Part shown: positions 28,588-38,598 of the stretch, piece by piece
Layout: each line of letters begins with the position of its first letter
Position numbering within the stretch: position 1 is the first letter of the stretch
NCBI GenBank assembly: GCA_019119895.1
Contig: DWWD01000024.1
Coordinates: forward strand, 1 to 64,000
Length of the DNA: 64,000 bases
From: Candidatus Anaerostipes avistercoris
GTDB taxonomy: Bacteria > Bacillota > Clostridia > Lachnospirales > Lachnospiraceae
Direction: 5' to 3'
Translations under genes and position numbers: made by a program
Notes under the pieces: generated by a model
Told to the model about the DNA's origin: nothing
Seen by the model: the letters and a program-made list of their open reading frames with translations, nothing else
Databases searched by the model: none

Positions 28588-29450
28588 GCGCTGTAATCGA
28601 ACAAATGCTGAAAAACTATCAGCCGGATAATCTCTATGACAAAAAGAATGCGATGAAAGAAATTATGCAGGAAATTGTATTGTGCGGTTTATCACGTGCA
28701 GGATTTTTTCAAAAAGCAGCTTTTTATGGAGGTACTGCATTAAGGATTTTCTATGGTCTGGATCGATTTTCAGAGGATTTGGATTTTTCGCTTCAGACAG
28801 CAGATACATCATTTGATCTTTCGTCCTATTTTCCAACTCTGGAAAAAGAGGTGCGATCTTTTGGTTTGAATATTACAATTATGGAAAAACAGAAGACCAG
28901 GGAGAGTGGAATTCGTTCGGCTTTTCTCAAGGGAAATACAAAGGAACATTTGCTGATTTTTTATCCTGATGAAAAAAACGTAGAGAGTGTACCAAAAAAT
29001 GAGGTTGTGAAGATTAAATTTGAGATTGACGTAAATCCGCCGGAATATGCTGCCTTCGAACGTAAATATCGGCTGCTGCCGGCTCCTTATGAAATTAATT
29101 TATATGATATGTCTTCTTTGTTTGCCGGGAAGATACATGCTGTAATCTGCCGCGCATGGAAAAACAGAGTGAAAGGAAGAGATTTATATGATTATGTTTT
29201 CTATCTTTCAAGAGGAGCAGCAGTGAACCGGAAACATTTGAGGGAGCGTTTGATTCAGTCGGGTTACCTTTCTTCTGATGCAGAGATAGGATTAAAAGAG
29301 ATAAAGGAAATGCTGACGCAGCGATTTGATTCCATCAATTATTCACAGGCAAAACAGGATGTTGAACCGTTTATTCACGACACAGGTGTTCTGAATCTTT
29401 GGAATGCTGATTTCTTCAAACAGATTACAGAAGGATTGACAGCATGTTGA
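28584..29450 (+). CDS. AbiEii-like nucleotidyltransferase toxin
   Basis: FYGGTALRIFYGLDRFSEDLDFSL nucleotidyltransferase motif. Confidence 0.87.
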   Translation: MSAVIEQMLKNYQPDNLYDKKNAMKEIMQEIVLCGLSRAGFFQKAAFYGGTALRIFYGLDRFSEDLDFSLQTADTSFDLSSYFPTLEKEVRSFGLNITIMEKQKTRESGIRSAFLKGNTKEHLLIFYPDEKNVESVPKNEVVKIKFEIDVNPPEYAAFERKYRLLPAPYEINLYDMSSLFAGKIHAVICRAWKNRVKGRDLYDYVFYLSRGAAVNRKHLRERLIQSGYLSSDAEIGLKEIKEMLTQRFDSINYSQAKQDVEPFIHDTGVLNLWNADFFKQITEGLTAC

Positions 29451-29519
29451 TGAGACAGCAAAAATGGTTCATAATAAAAAAGATAAGTAATTTTTTATAG
29501 AAAGAGGAGGAAAAGAAAC

Positions 29520-29966
29520 ATGAGTATGATCGACGTAATTCGGAAAGAAATGATGGCAGCAATGAAAAATAAGGATAAAGAGCGCAAAGACGCACTTTCC
29601 ATGCTGCTGACAGCGTTAAAGAACGCGCAGATTGACAAGAGAGAAGACCTGACAGAGGCGGAAGAAAACGGAATTATTGCCAAAGAGATCAAACAGACAA
29701 AAGAGACGATGGATTCCTGTCCGGCAGACCGCACGGATATCATCGATGAGTGCAAAGCAAGGCTTGCGGTTCTGGAAGAGTTCGCACCGGAGCAGATGAG
29801 TGAAGACCAGATTAAGGCAGAGATTGACGCCGTATTATCTGAACTGGGAATCGATGCTCCGACGATGAAAGATAAAGGAAAGATCATGAAGAATCTGATG
29901 CCGAGAGTCAAAGGAAAAGCAGACGGCAAATTAGTGAATCAGCTGGTAGGAGAGAAACTTCAATGA
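29520..29966 (+). CDS. GatB/YqeY domain-containing protein
   Basis: MIDVIRKEMMAAMKNKDKERKDALSMLLTALKNAQIDKRE, YqeY family. Confidence 0.88.
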   Translation: MSMIDVIRKEMMAAMKNKDKERKDALSMLLTALKNAQIDKREDLTEAEENGIIAKEIKQTKETMDSCPADRTDIIDECKARLAVLEEFAPEQMSEDQIKAEIDAVLSELGIDAPTMKDKGKIMKNLMPRVKGKADGKLVNQLVGEKLQ

Positions 29967-30499
29967 GAAATATTTTAGTTGTTGTGGACATGCAGAATGA
30001 TTTTATCGACGGTGCTCTGGGAACGGAAGAAGCTCAGAATATTGTCACTGCGGCAGCGGATAAGATCCGGAATTTCCAGGGAGATATTTACGGAACTCTG
30101 GATACCCATGGAGAGAATTATCTGGATACACAGGAAGGCAGGAATCTTCCGGTAACTCACTGTATTTATGGGGAAGACGGCTGGGCGCTTAACGGAGAAA
30201 TTCTGCAGGCTCTGGCAGAGACCAAGGCAGAGGTTCATGATTTCTGCAAAAAAGGAGCGTTCGGTTCCAGGGAACTGGGTGATATTCTGGCAGAAGAGTG
30301 CGGCACGGAGGAATGCAGGATTGAACTGATCGGAGTGTGCACGGATATCTGTGTGATTTCCAATGCAATGATCATTAAATCTGTGCTTCCGGAAGCAGAG
30401 ATTACAGTGGATGCCGGATGCTGTGCCGGGGTAACGCCGGAGAGCCATGCCAATGCACTGGAAGCCATGAAAGTATGCCAGATAAAAATACAATCATAG
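29963..30499 (+). CDS. Isochorismatase-family cysteine hydrolase (nicotinamidase-like)
   Basis: LVVVDMQNDFIDGALGT; GVCTDICVISNAM catalytic Cys region. Confidence 0.87.
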   Translation: MRNILVVVDMQNDFIDGALGTEEAQNIVTAAADKIRNFQGDIYGTLDTHGENYLDTQEGRNLPVTHCIYGEDGWALNGEILQALAETKAEVHDFCKKGAFGSRELGDILAEECGTEECRIELIGVCTDICVISNAMIIKSVLPEAEITVDAGCCAGVTPESHANALEAMKVCQIKIQS

Positions 30500-30526
30500 A
30501 ATCAGAAGAAGAGGAGTCAGGATAAT

Positions 30527-31069
30527 ATGGATCTGATACGATTTGATGATATGAAAAGAGAGACAGCAAATCGGTTGAGGACATTGTATGAAGAAGCCTT
30601 TCCGGCAGAGGAAAAGAAACCATTTGACTATATGCGTCAATTAGAACGTGCAGGCAAAATGGAGATTCTTTCTCTTATGGAAAGGGAAGAATTGATAGGG
30701 TTAAATATTAATATGCTGGCGGGAAATCTGGCGATTTTAGATTATTATGCCATTTTGCCGGAAAAACGCAGCGGAGGCTATGGAAGCATCGGAATTCAGA
30801 AAATTATGGACAGGTTCCGCGGCAGGAAGCTGATCCTGGAGATTGAGAAGCAGGATGCATCTGCGCCCAATGCGGAGCAGAGAGCCAGCAGAAAAAAATT
30901 CTATATGAAAAACGGTTTGAAGGAAACAAATTTATTCGTTAACGCTTACGGCACGGATTTTGAACTTCTGGTTCCGGAAGGCAGTCTTACGTATGATGAG
31001 TACACGAAGGCTCTGTCTGCGGTTCTTGGAAGAGACGGATTCGAAAAAATGAAAGTAGAGCAGATTTGA
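30527..31069 (+). CDS. GNAT family N-acetyltransferase
   Basis: YYAILPEKRSGGYGSIGIQKIMDRF acetyl-CoA binding region. Confidence 0.75.
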   Translation: MDLIRFDDMKRETANRLRTLYEEAFPAEEKKPFDYMRQLERAGKMEILSLMEREELIGLNINMLAGNLAILDYYAILPEKRSGGYGSIGIQKIMDRFRGRKLILEIEKQDASAPNAEQRASRKKFYMKNGLKETNLFVNAYGTDFELLVPEGSLTYDEYTKALSAVLGRDGFEKMKVEQI

Positions 31070-31121
31070 TTCAGATAAGAAGTAAGTGAACCAAAGCATA
31101 GACAGAAAGCGAGGAATGAAC

Positions 31122-31205
31122 ATGGAAGAAGGTTATGAGTTCCTGAAAGATGCTACGGCGATATTTTCATCCTTTACAAAAGAACCGAAGGCAGTAACAT
31201 TTTAG
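31122..31205 (+). CDS. Short ORF, 27 aa (MEEGYEFLKDATAIFSSFTKEPKAVTF)
   Basis: ATG after gcgagg; not in the supplied track; coding status uncertain. Confidence 0.25.
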   Translation: MEEGYEFLKDATAIFSSFTKEPKAVTF

Positions 31206-31221
31206 AAATTATTTTATGACG

Positions 31222-31262
31222 AAACCCCCAAAGTTCAATTCAATGATGCTTTGGGGGTTTTA
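31222..31262. terminator. Bidirectional terminator
   Basis: AAACCCCCAAAG...CTTTGGGGGTTTT hairpin. Confidence 0.85.
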
Positions 31263-31637
31263 CTATTCTGACATTTTCTCATGCTCTTTTTTCAGGTCTC
31301 CGTATAATTTATAGGAAGTCCATTCCTGGTTATGAGGTGTGACAATGGCTTTCAGCGGAATGCCCTTGATTCTGCGCTTATGGAATCCGCGGATGACCTG
31401 ATCGATGTCATAGCTGGTGAATCCGGCCATAATCATCATCTCATCTTCGAAGAAACAATCTTCAGCAGGAGTATCAGACGCCTCATATCCTTCCAGACCC
31501 AGGAGATATCCGATAGGATAAGCAAATTCATCTGGAGAAATATTTTTAATGCGGATTTTTAACGGCATTAAAACCCGGCCAATGTCCATGGCTCTTTTTT
31601 TGTCTTTGATATTATATAATAAAATCTGTTTTTTCAT
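31263..31637 (-). CDS. DUF3783-type protein
   Basis: KKQILLYNIKDKKRAMDIGRVLMPLKIRIKNI...; conserved small Clostridial protein. Confidence 0.65.
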   Translation of the reverse strand: MKKQILLYNIKDKKRAMDIGRVLMPLKIRIKNISPDEFAYPIGYLLGLEGYEASDTPAEDCFFEDEMMIMAGFTSYDIDQVIRGFHKRRIKGIPLKAIVTPHNQEWTSYKLYGDLKKEHEKMSE

Positions 31638-32442
31638 TGAAATTTCCTCTCATGTATTTCGTATTAAATTCTTTTACCGGCATCGGTCTGTCATACAGAT
31701 AGCCCTGTCCGTAGTCGCCGCCCCAGTTTCTCACAAATGTTTCCTGCTCCACAGTCTCAATGCCCTCCGCAACGGTAGGGAGATTGAGAGATTTTGCCAG
31801 CTGGAAAATGTGCTGCAGAATGATGCGGGAACGGGTATCTGCGGGATCCGATGCTTTCAGAAGAAAGCCCCGGTCCAGCTTCAGTTCATCAATGGGAAGG
31901 CTTCCAAGCATTGTAAGAGAAGAGTAACCGGTGCCAAAATCATCCATAGAGATCTGAATACCAAGATTTTGAATTTGTGTGAGCCGGGCAGTCAGATGCT
32001 GCTCCTTTTCCAGAGCAATTCCCTCGGTAATCTCCAGTATGAGAACACCCCGGGGGATCTGATAAGTTTCCATCAGCTGCTGAAGCCGGGCAGTGTAATC
32101 TGGCTGAAAGAAGATCAGCCGGGATTGATTGACGGAAATGGGAATAGGTTCTATTCCGTTTTTCATCCACTGCCGGATCAGCCGGCAGGTTTGTTCCAGC
32201 ATATAATCATCAAGAAAAATGCAAAATCCATTTTGTTCAAAAACAGGAATGAATTCGTTTGGAAACAAAATTTCTCCCTTTTTGCCAATCCACCGGACCA
32301 GAGCTTCCGCCCCGGCGGTGGATTTTGTTTTCAGGTCAATTTTAGGCTGAAGATAAAGTTTAAATTCCTTATCCCGCAGCGCCTCATGCATTTTAGCTGC
32401 TATTTCATCTGGGTCTCTCTTCATGGGGGTCTCCTCAAACAT
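31612..32442 (-). CDS. Stand-alone EAL domain protein (putative c-di-GMP phosphodiesterase)
   Basis: GAEALVRW, EITEG, MDDFGTGYSS, KLDRGF, EGIET catalytic motifs present. Confidence 0.88.
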   Translation of the reverse strand: MFEETPMKRDPDEIAAKMHEALRDKEFKLYLQPKIDLKTKSTAGAEALVRWIGKKGEILFPNEFIPVFEQNGFCIFLDDYMLEQTCRLIRQWMKNGIEPIPISVNQSRLIFFQPDYTARLQQLMETYQIPRGVLILEITEGIALEKEQHLTARLTQIQNLGIQISMDDFGTGYSSLTMLGSLPIDELKLDRGFLLKASDPADTRSRIILQHIFQLAKSLNLPTVAEGIETVEQETFVRNWGGDYGQGYLYDRPMPVKEFNTKYMRGNFNEKTDFII

Positions 32443-32451
32443 AATATTATT

Positions 32452-34851
32452 CTATAATGTAACGACGGTAACGCCGAGATCTCCTTCGCCATATTCGCCG
32501 TCCCGGTAGCCGGAAATGCGTTTCTGCTTCTTCAGGTTCTTAAAGTAATTATGAAGACCCTTTCGAAGGGCGCCGGTTCCTTTGCCGTGAACAACCGTAA
32601 TCTGCGCCAGATTTGCAAGACAGGCGTCGTCGATGTATTTGTCCAGTTCGGCAATCGCTTCGTCAACGGTCATTCCCATAACATTGATTTCCGGTTTGAT
32701 GGTGGCGGATTTATTGATGGCAGTACGGGTGCGGCTTCTGTTTTCGTTCCGCTGGTTTTCGCGTTTCACTTCTTTTGCGGTCTTTGTGATTTCCAGATCC
32801 CGGATATTAACCAGAGAGCGCATCATGCCCATCTGGACATAGAGATCGCCTTTGGCGTTCGGGAGAGTCTGTACTGTACCATTTAAGGATAAGCTGGATA
32901 CGTAGACTTCATCTCCTACATGGAAATCACCTGCGTCATGCCGCTTGCCGGAACGCTTCTTCTTTTTGGTTGTCATCTGATTTTCCAGTTTGTTCATACG
33001 GCCGCGGAGATCGCTTCGCATATGTTCCATTTTTTTGTTGGTATCTTTATTTGTCTGCTTTTTCAGCTGATTATATTCACGGATGGTCTGATCCGCCACA
33101 TCCTTTGCCTCCTGGAGAATGCGCTGGGCTTCTTCCCGGGCATTGCGGAGAGTTTTTTCGCGTTTTTCTTTGATGTTGTCCTGACGTGATTTCAAACTTC
33201 TGCGCAGAGATTCAATTTCCTTTCGGTAGGCAAGAAGCTCTTCCTGTTCCTGCTCAATGGTCTGTTTGCTCTTTTCCAGATCCGCGAGAATGGTTTCAAA
33301 ATCCTTTACAGATTCATCAATCTGACCGGAAGCATTCTCAATAATATGTTCATCCAGTCCCAGCTTTCTGGAAATAGCGAAGGCGTTGCTCTTGCCCGGA
33401 ATTCCGATCATCAGACGGTAAGTCGGAGACAGGGTTTCCACATCGAATTCACAGGATGCGTTTTCGATGTCGTCTGTGGAAAGAGCAAACATTTTAAGTT
33501 CACTGTAATGAGTTGTCGCCATTGTTTTAATGCCGCGGTCGTGGAGATCCGTCAAAATGGAAATGGCCAGAGCGGCTCCTTCGATCGGGTCTGTTCCTCC
33601 GCACAGCTCATCCAGAAGAACCAGGGAATCTTTATAGGCCTGCTGAATGATGGAAACAATGTTGGTCATATGAGAAGAAAATGTACTCAGATTCTGCTCA
33701 ATGCTCTGTTCATCTCCGATATCGGCAAAAACTTCCCGGAAAATTCCAAGAGAGGACCCCTGAAAAGCCGGAATATGCAGCCCTGACTGTCCCATAAGAG
33801 TCAGAAGTCCGACGGTTTTTAAAGAGACCGTTTTTCCTCCGGTGTTCGGACCGGTAACGATCAGCATGGAAAAATCCTGCCCTAAGGATACATTGATCGG
33901 AACGACTTTCTTCTGATCCAGAAGAGGATGACGGCCCTGCTTGATATTGATCACGCCGTCTTCCCGAAAAATCGGCCGGGTGGCGTCCAGGTCTTTGGCA
34001 TATTTTGCTTTGGCGAAAATGAAATCCAGCTGTACCAGAAGTTCCTGGTTTCTGGCAATATCTTCCGCGGCATAGGAAGCTTCCTCGCTTAAAAGGGCGA
34101 GGATTCGTTCGATTTCTGCCTGCTCCCGTCCTTCCAGTTCTTTCAGTTCATTGTTGAGGGTAACAACGGACATCGGTTCGATAAATAGTGTATTTCCGGA
34201 GGCGGACTGATCGTGGATCATGCCCGGAAAAGAATTCCTGTAAGCCTGCTTGACAGGAATACAGTACCGTCCGTTTCTCATGGTAACAATCGCATCCTGC
34301 AGTTTATCCTGATTGGAGGATGCGCTGACAACTGCAGTCAGCTGGTTGTGAATCTTCTGATTGGCCTGTTTCATAGAACGCCGGATACTCTTAAGGGCAG
34401 AAGAAGCATCATCGCTGATTTCTTCCTCAGAAATAATACAGCGGCGGATTTCTCTGAGCAGGTCATTTAACGGCACCAGCGCCTCGAAAATTTCATCCAG
34501 AGAATCAGCTTCCATATCCTCCTCTGCGCTGGAGTGATAGGCAAGTGCATTTTTTACGGTTTCCAGCAGCTTTGCAATATTTAAAAGCTCTCCGGCGCCC
34601 AGCGTTCCTTTCATGTTCAGACGGGCAATGGACGGACGCAGATCGGTGATTCCCTGGAAAGAGACAGCGCCTCTGCGGTAAAGCCGGGTCAGCGCGTCCT
34701 GGGTCTGATCCTGGGCAGCCAAAATATCGGCTTCCTCTGTCATAGGCGTTAATTTTCGGCACAGATCCTGTCCCATTTCAGTAGAAGCATATCCGGTCAG
34801 TATATTTATGATTTTATCAAATTCTAATGTCTGAAAAACTTTTTGATTCAT
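32452..34851 (-). CDS. mutS2: Endonuclease MutS2
   Basis: TGPNTGGKTVSLKTVGLL Walker A, STFSSHMTNIV, Smr domain VVHGKGTGALRKG. Confidence 0.95.
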   Translation of the reverse strand: MNQKVFQTLEFDKIINILTGYASTEMGQDLCRKLTPMTEEADILAAQDQTQDALTRLYRRGAVSFQGITDLRPSIARLNMKGTLGAGELLNIAKLLETVKNALAYHSSAEEDMEADSLDEIFEALVPLNDLLREIRRCIISEEEISDDASSALKSIRRSMKQANQKIHNQLTAVVSASSNQDKLQDAIVTMRNGRYCIPVKQAYRNSFPGMIHDQSASGNTLFIEPMSVVTLNNELKELEGREQAEIERILALLSEEASYAAEDIARNQELLVQLDFIFAKAKYAKDLDATRPIFREDGVINIKQGRHPLLDQKKVVPINVSLGQDFSMLIVTGPNTGGKTVSLKTVGLLTLMGQSGLHIPAFQGSSLGIFREVFADIGDEQSIEQNLSTFSSHMTNIVSIIQQAYKDSLVLLDELCGGTDPIEGAALAISILTDLHDRGIKTMATTHYSELKMFALSTDDIENASCEFDVETLSPTYRLMIGIPGKSNAFAISRKLGLDEHIIENASGQIDESVKDFETILADLEKSKQTIEQEQEELLAYRKEIESLRRSLKSRQDNIKEKREKTLRNAREEAQRILQEAKDVADQTIREYNQLKKQTNKDTNKKMEHMRSDLRGRMNKLENQMTTKKKKRSGKRHDAGDFHVGDEVYVSSLSLNGTVQTLPNAKGDLYVQMGMMRSLVNIRDLEITKTAKEVKRENQRNENRSRTRTAINKSATIKPEINVMGMTVDEAIAELDKYIDDACLANLAQITVVHGKGTGALRKGLHNYFKNLKKQKRISGYRDGEYGEGDLGVTVVTL

Positions 34852-35089
34852 AATAGATCTTCCCTTTTCATGATGTTGAAATTAAAAATATTACATATTA
34901 TAATATAGGAGTATTTAGTTACCAAAAGTTTAACATATATTATTTTTTGTGTAAATGCAGGAAACCCCGGCAGCAGTGGATCGGACGGGACCAAATTTAC
35001 AAGAAATTAACAAAAACTGTACTAAAATTTAACACAGAAATCGTATGATGTAGGTGTAAAAATGCAAAATAGCTGAAAGGTGAAAATGG

Positions 35090-37147
35090 ATGAAACAAAA
35101 GATTTATATGAATAGGGAATTATCCTGGCTGAAATTCAATGAAAGAGTTCTGGCGGAAGCCAAGAATCCGCAGGTTCCGTTATGTGAGAGACTGTCGTTT
35201 GCGTCAATTTATCAGAGCAACCTGGATGAATTCTTTATGGTCCGGGTGGGAACCCTGGTAGATCAGCTGCTGATCGATCATGAAATCAGAGAAAATAAGA
35301 CAAAGATGACATCGCAGGAACAGCTGGATGCGATCATTCCGGAAGTAAAGAGACTGAACCGGAAAAAAGATACTATCTATGAAGATATTATGGAGAAGCT
35401 GGAAACATACGGAATGAAACTGGTGAATTTCCAGAAAATTTCAAAGAAGGAAAGCGAATATTTAAGAAAATATTTTAAAGCGGAAATCGCACCTTTGATT
35501 TCCCCGACGATTATTGGAAAAAGACAGCCGTTTCCATTTTTGAAGAACAAAGAGATTTATGTGACAGCTGTGCTGGAGACGAAGAATGGCAAAGAAAAAC
35601 TGGCTATCATTCCATGCGGCAGCGGAGTTTTCCCGCGTCTGATCAAGATTCCGGGAAAAGACGCCTATATGCTGTCAGAAGAGATTATCCTTCATTATGT
35701 ACCGAGGGTTTTCAAGGGATATCATGTAAAATCAAAATGTCTGATCCGTGTGACAAGAAATGCAGACATTGATGCAGATGCTCTGTATGATGAAGATTTG
35801 GACTACAGAGATTTCATGGAAGATCTGATCAAGAGAAGAAGAAAACTTGCGCCGGTCCGCCTGGAATATACAAAGGAAATGGACGGCGAGAGCATAGAGA
35901 CAATCTGCGGGTATATTGGTCTGAGTACGGACTATGTGTTCCACAGCAGATCACCGCTTGATCTTTCTTTTGTGGACGGTGTGAGAGATTGTCTGAGAGG
36001 AGAAAGCGAGTTATTCTACGAGAGAAGAGTTCCTCAGAAGTCAATACAGTTTAAGGATCACAAATCCATCATCAAACAGATTGAAAAGAAAGATAAACTT
36101 TTGTCTTATCCATATGAGAGCATGAGACCGTTCATTAATATGCTCCGTGAGGCGGCAGAGGATGACGATGTAGTTTCCATTAAGATGACGCTTTACCGTG
36201 TGGCAAAACAGAGTCAGATTGCGGCAGCGCTGATCGAAGCGGCGGATAATGGAAAAGAAGTTACGATTCTGATGGAATTGAAAGCACGTTTTGATGAGGA
36301 AAATAATATCCGCTGGTCCCGCCGGCTGGAGGACGCCGGATGCCGTGTGATCTATGGTCTGGACGGCTATAAAGTACATTCCAAGCTGTGTCTGATCACA
36401 AGAAAGACCAAAAAGGGAATCAGCTGCATTACGCAGATTGGAACAGGAAACTATAACGAGAAGACCAGCCGTCTGTATACAGACCTGTCTCTGATGACAG
36501 CGGACGACAGCATCGCAGAAGAAGCAGCGAATGTATTCCAGGCATTGTCCATGGGTGAGACGGTGCAGGAATCTGAACATCTCCTGGTTGCTCCGAACTG
36601 CCTGCAGAACCGGGTGCTTGAAATGATCGATGAGGAGATTGCTCATGCAAAAGCCGGAGAAGATGCATATATTGGTCTGAAGATGAACTCTCTGACAGAT
36701 AAGAAAATCATGGAAAAATTGATTGAAGCATCCTGTGCGGGTGTTAAGATTGATATGATCATACGAGGCATCTGCTGTCTGATCCCCGGAGTCAAAGGAA
36801 AGACAGAAAATATTACCGTTCGGAGCATCGTCGGAAGATTTCTTGAACATTCCCGCATCTATATTTTTGGCTCAAAGGGAAGAGAAAAAGTCTATATCGC
36901 GTCAGCGGACTTTATGACAAGAAATACTCTCCGCCGTGTGGAAGTAGCGGCGCCGGTCTATGATCCGGATCTGAAAATGCAGATCATTGAAATGTTCATT
37001 ACAATGCTGAGTGATAACCAGAAAGCAAAAGAAGAGGATTCCGAAGGAAATTACAGTCGTCCAAAAGATCAGGACACACCTTTGAATTCTCAGGAATTCT
37101 TCTATCAGCAGGCATATGATCAGGCAATAGAACGCAGAAATTCATAA
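35090..37147 (+). CDS. ppk1: Polyphosphate kinase 1
   Basis: MNRELSWLKFNERVLAEA, YRVAKQSQIAAALIEAADNGKEVTILMELKARFDEENNI, HSKLCLI. Confidence 0.96.
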   Translation: MKQKIYMNRELSWLKFNERVLAEAKNPQVPLCERLSFASIYQSNLDEFFMVRVGTLVDQLLIDHEIRENKTKMTSQEQLDAIIPEVKRLNRKKDTIYEDIMEKLETYGMKLVNFQKISKKESEYLRKYFKAEIAPLISPTIIGKRQPFPFLKNKEIYVTAVLETKNGKEKLAIIPCGSGVFPRLIKIPGKDAYMLSEEIILHYVPRVFKGYHVKSKCLIRVTRNADIDADALYDEDLDYRDFMEDLIKRRRKLAPVRLEYTKEMDGESIETICGYIGLSTDYVFHSRSPLDLSFVDGVRDCLRGESELFYERRVPQKSIQFKDHKSIIKQIEKKDKLLSYPYESMRPFINMLREAAEDDDVVSIKMTLYRVAKQSQIAAALIEAADNGKEVTILMELKARFDEENNIRWSRRLEDAGCRVIYGLDGYKVHSKLCLITRKTKKGISCITQIGTGNYNEKTSRLYTDLSLMTADDSIAEEAANVFQALSMGETVQESEHLLVAPNCLQNRVLEMIDEEIAHAKAGEDAYIGLKMNSLTDKKIMEKLIEASCAGVKIDMIIRGICCLIPGVKGKTENITVRSIVGRFLEHSRIYIFGSKGREKVYIASADFMTRNTLRRVEVAAPVYDPDLKMQIIEMFITMLSDNQKAKEEDSEGNYSRPKDQDTPLNSQEFFYQQAYDQAIERRNS

Positions 37148-37163
37148 TATATACAGACAAAAT

Positions 37164-37219
37164 AATATCTCCGGAGAACGTTCCCTGTAAAAAGGAGCGG
37201 CACTCCGGAGATATTTTGC
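37164..37219. terminator. Bidirectional terminator
   Basis: 13-bp perfect stem AATATCTCCGGAG ... CTCCGGAGATATT followed by TTT. Confidence 0.8.
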
Positions 37220-37234
37220 TTCAAAGAAAACAGA

Positions 37235-37450
37235 CTAACTTGATGTTTCCATTTCACGGATCAGTTCTTTTACTCTGGAAGTGTCAATTTCCAGCGCATC
37301 TGCAATCTGATCAATGGTCAGTCCTTTTTCTAATTTCTTTTGAATGAGTTCTGATAATAGGTGTCTTTGACCTTCTATCCGGCCTTCTGCTCTTGCCTCC
37401 TGACGGTCGAGGACTCTTTCTTCCCATGCCTGCATATATTTCACACTCAC
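37235..37450 (-). pseudogene. C-terminal remnant of an Rpn/PD-(D/E)XK nuclease (transposase-like) family protein
   Basis: 71 aa: YMQAWEERVLDRQEARAEGRIEGQRHLLSELIQKKLEKGLTIDQIADALEI resembles only the C-terminal tail of this family. Confidence 0.55.
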
Positions 37451-37648
37451 TTCCGCATTATTTTGAACTTTAGTATAGCATATATAAACTTATAAGTAAA
37501 GTAACAAAAGCGAAGAAAGCAGGCAGTTCATGTTCTTTTTTGGATAAGCGGCGTTTTATATGGATTTTAGAGAAAATCTGTGGCATAATGAAATGTAAAA
37601 GTGCCTGAAAAGAGCACAGAGTGATTTTATAATTAGAAAGGCAATATT

Positions 37649-38590
37649 ATGAGGTATATTAGTGAGTTAAGAGAAGGCGATCAGGTTTCCGAGGTGTATT
37701 TGTGCAAAACCAAATCTCCGGGGACATCAAAGTATGGGAAGTCTTATTATTCTCTCACCCTTCAGGATAAAACGGGGATGATTGACGGAAAAGTATGGGA
37801 GCTGACCAATGCCATCGGTCATTTTGAGGCGATGGATTATATCCATGTAAGAGGGCAGGTGACCAGTTATCAGGGATCCAATCAGCTGAATATTCACCGG
37901 ATCCGCAAAGCGCAGGATGGCGAATATAACATGATTGACTATATGCCGAGTACGAAAAAGGATATTGACGGCATGTATGATGAACTGGTGCAGATGATTC
38001 GGAGAACAAAAGAACCACATTTAAAGAAACTGGCAGAAATGATTTTTATAGAAGATCAGGATTTTGTCAGGGAATTCAAGGTTCATTCTGCAGCCAAGAG
38101 CGTGCATCACGGCTATATTGGAGGACTGCTGGAGCACAGCCTGTCTGTGGCGAAAATATGTGAAAGTTATGCGGTCCTTTATCCGCAGATCAACCGGGAT
38201 CTGCTGGTTATGAGCGCATTGTGGCATGATATGGGAAAAGTAGAGGAATTATCAGGGTTCCCTGAAAATGATTATACGGATGAAGGACAGCTGGTGGGTC
38301 ATATCGTCATGGGAGCGATCAAGCTGGACCGCATGATGCAGCAGATTCCAGGGTTCCCGGCGAAACTGGCAAATGAAGTGAAACACTGTATTCTGGCACA
38401 CCATGGAGAACTGGAATTTGGTTCTCCGAAAAAACCGGCGCTGCTGGAAGCCATTGCACTGAGCCAGGCAGATAATCTGGACGCCAGAATGGAAACATTT
38501 GCAGAAATCATTGAAAAACAGAAAGAAGATCAGGAATGGTCAGGATTCCAGAGACTGCTGGATACAAGAATCCGAAAAACATCAATTTAG
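37649..38590 (+). CDS. YhaM-like 3'-5' exoribonuclease (OB fold + HD domain)
   Basis: LTLQDKTGMIDGKVW OB fold; HSAAKSVHHGYIGGLLEHSLSVAKICE and LWHDMGKVEEL HD motifs. Confidence 0.88.
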   Translation: MRYISELREGDQVSEVYLCKTKSPGTSKYGKSYYSLTLQDKTGMIDGKVWELTNAIGHFEAMDYIHVRGQVTSYQGSNQLNIHRIRKAQDGEYNMIDYMPSTKKDIDGMYDELVQMIRRTKEPHLKKLAEMIFIEDQDFVREFKVHSAAKSVHHGYIGGLLEHSLSVAKICESYAVLYPQINRDLLVMSALWHDMGKVEELSGFPENDYTDEGQLVGHIVMGAIKLDRMMQQIPGFPAKLANEVKHCILAHHGELEFGSPKKPALLEAIALSQADNLDARMETFAEIIEKQKEDQEWSGFQRLLDTRIRKTSI

Positions 38591-38598
38591 AGGTGAAT

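Noticed and set aside
31549-32457. 302-aa plus-strand ORF
   Set aside because: Antisense to the EAL gene, which has full catalytic motifs; spurious frame.
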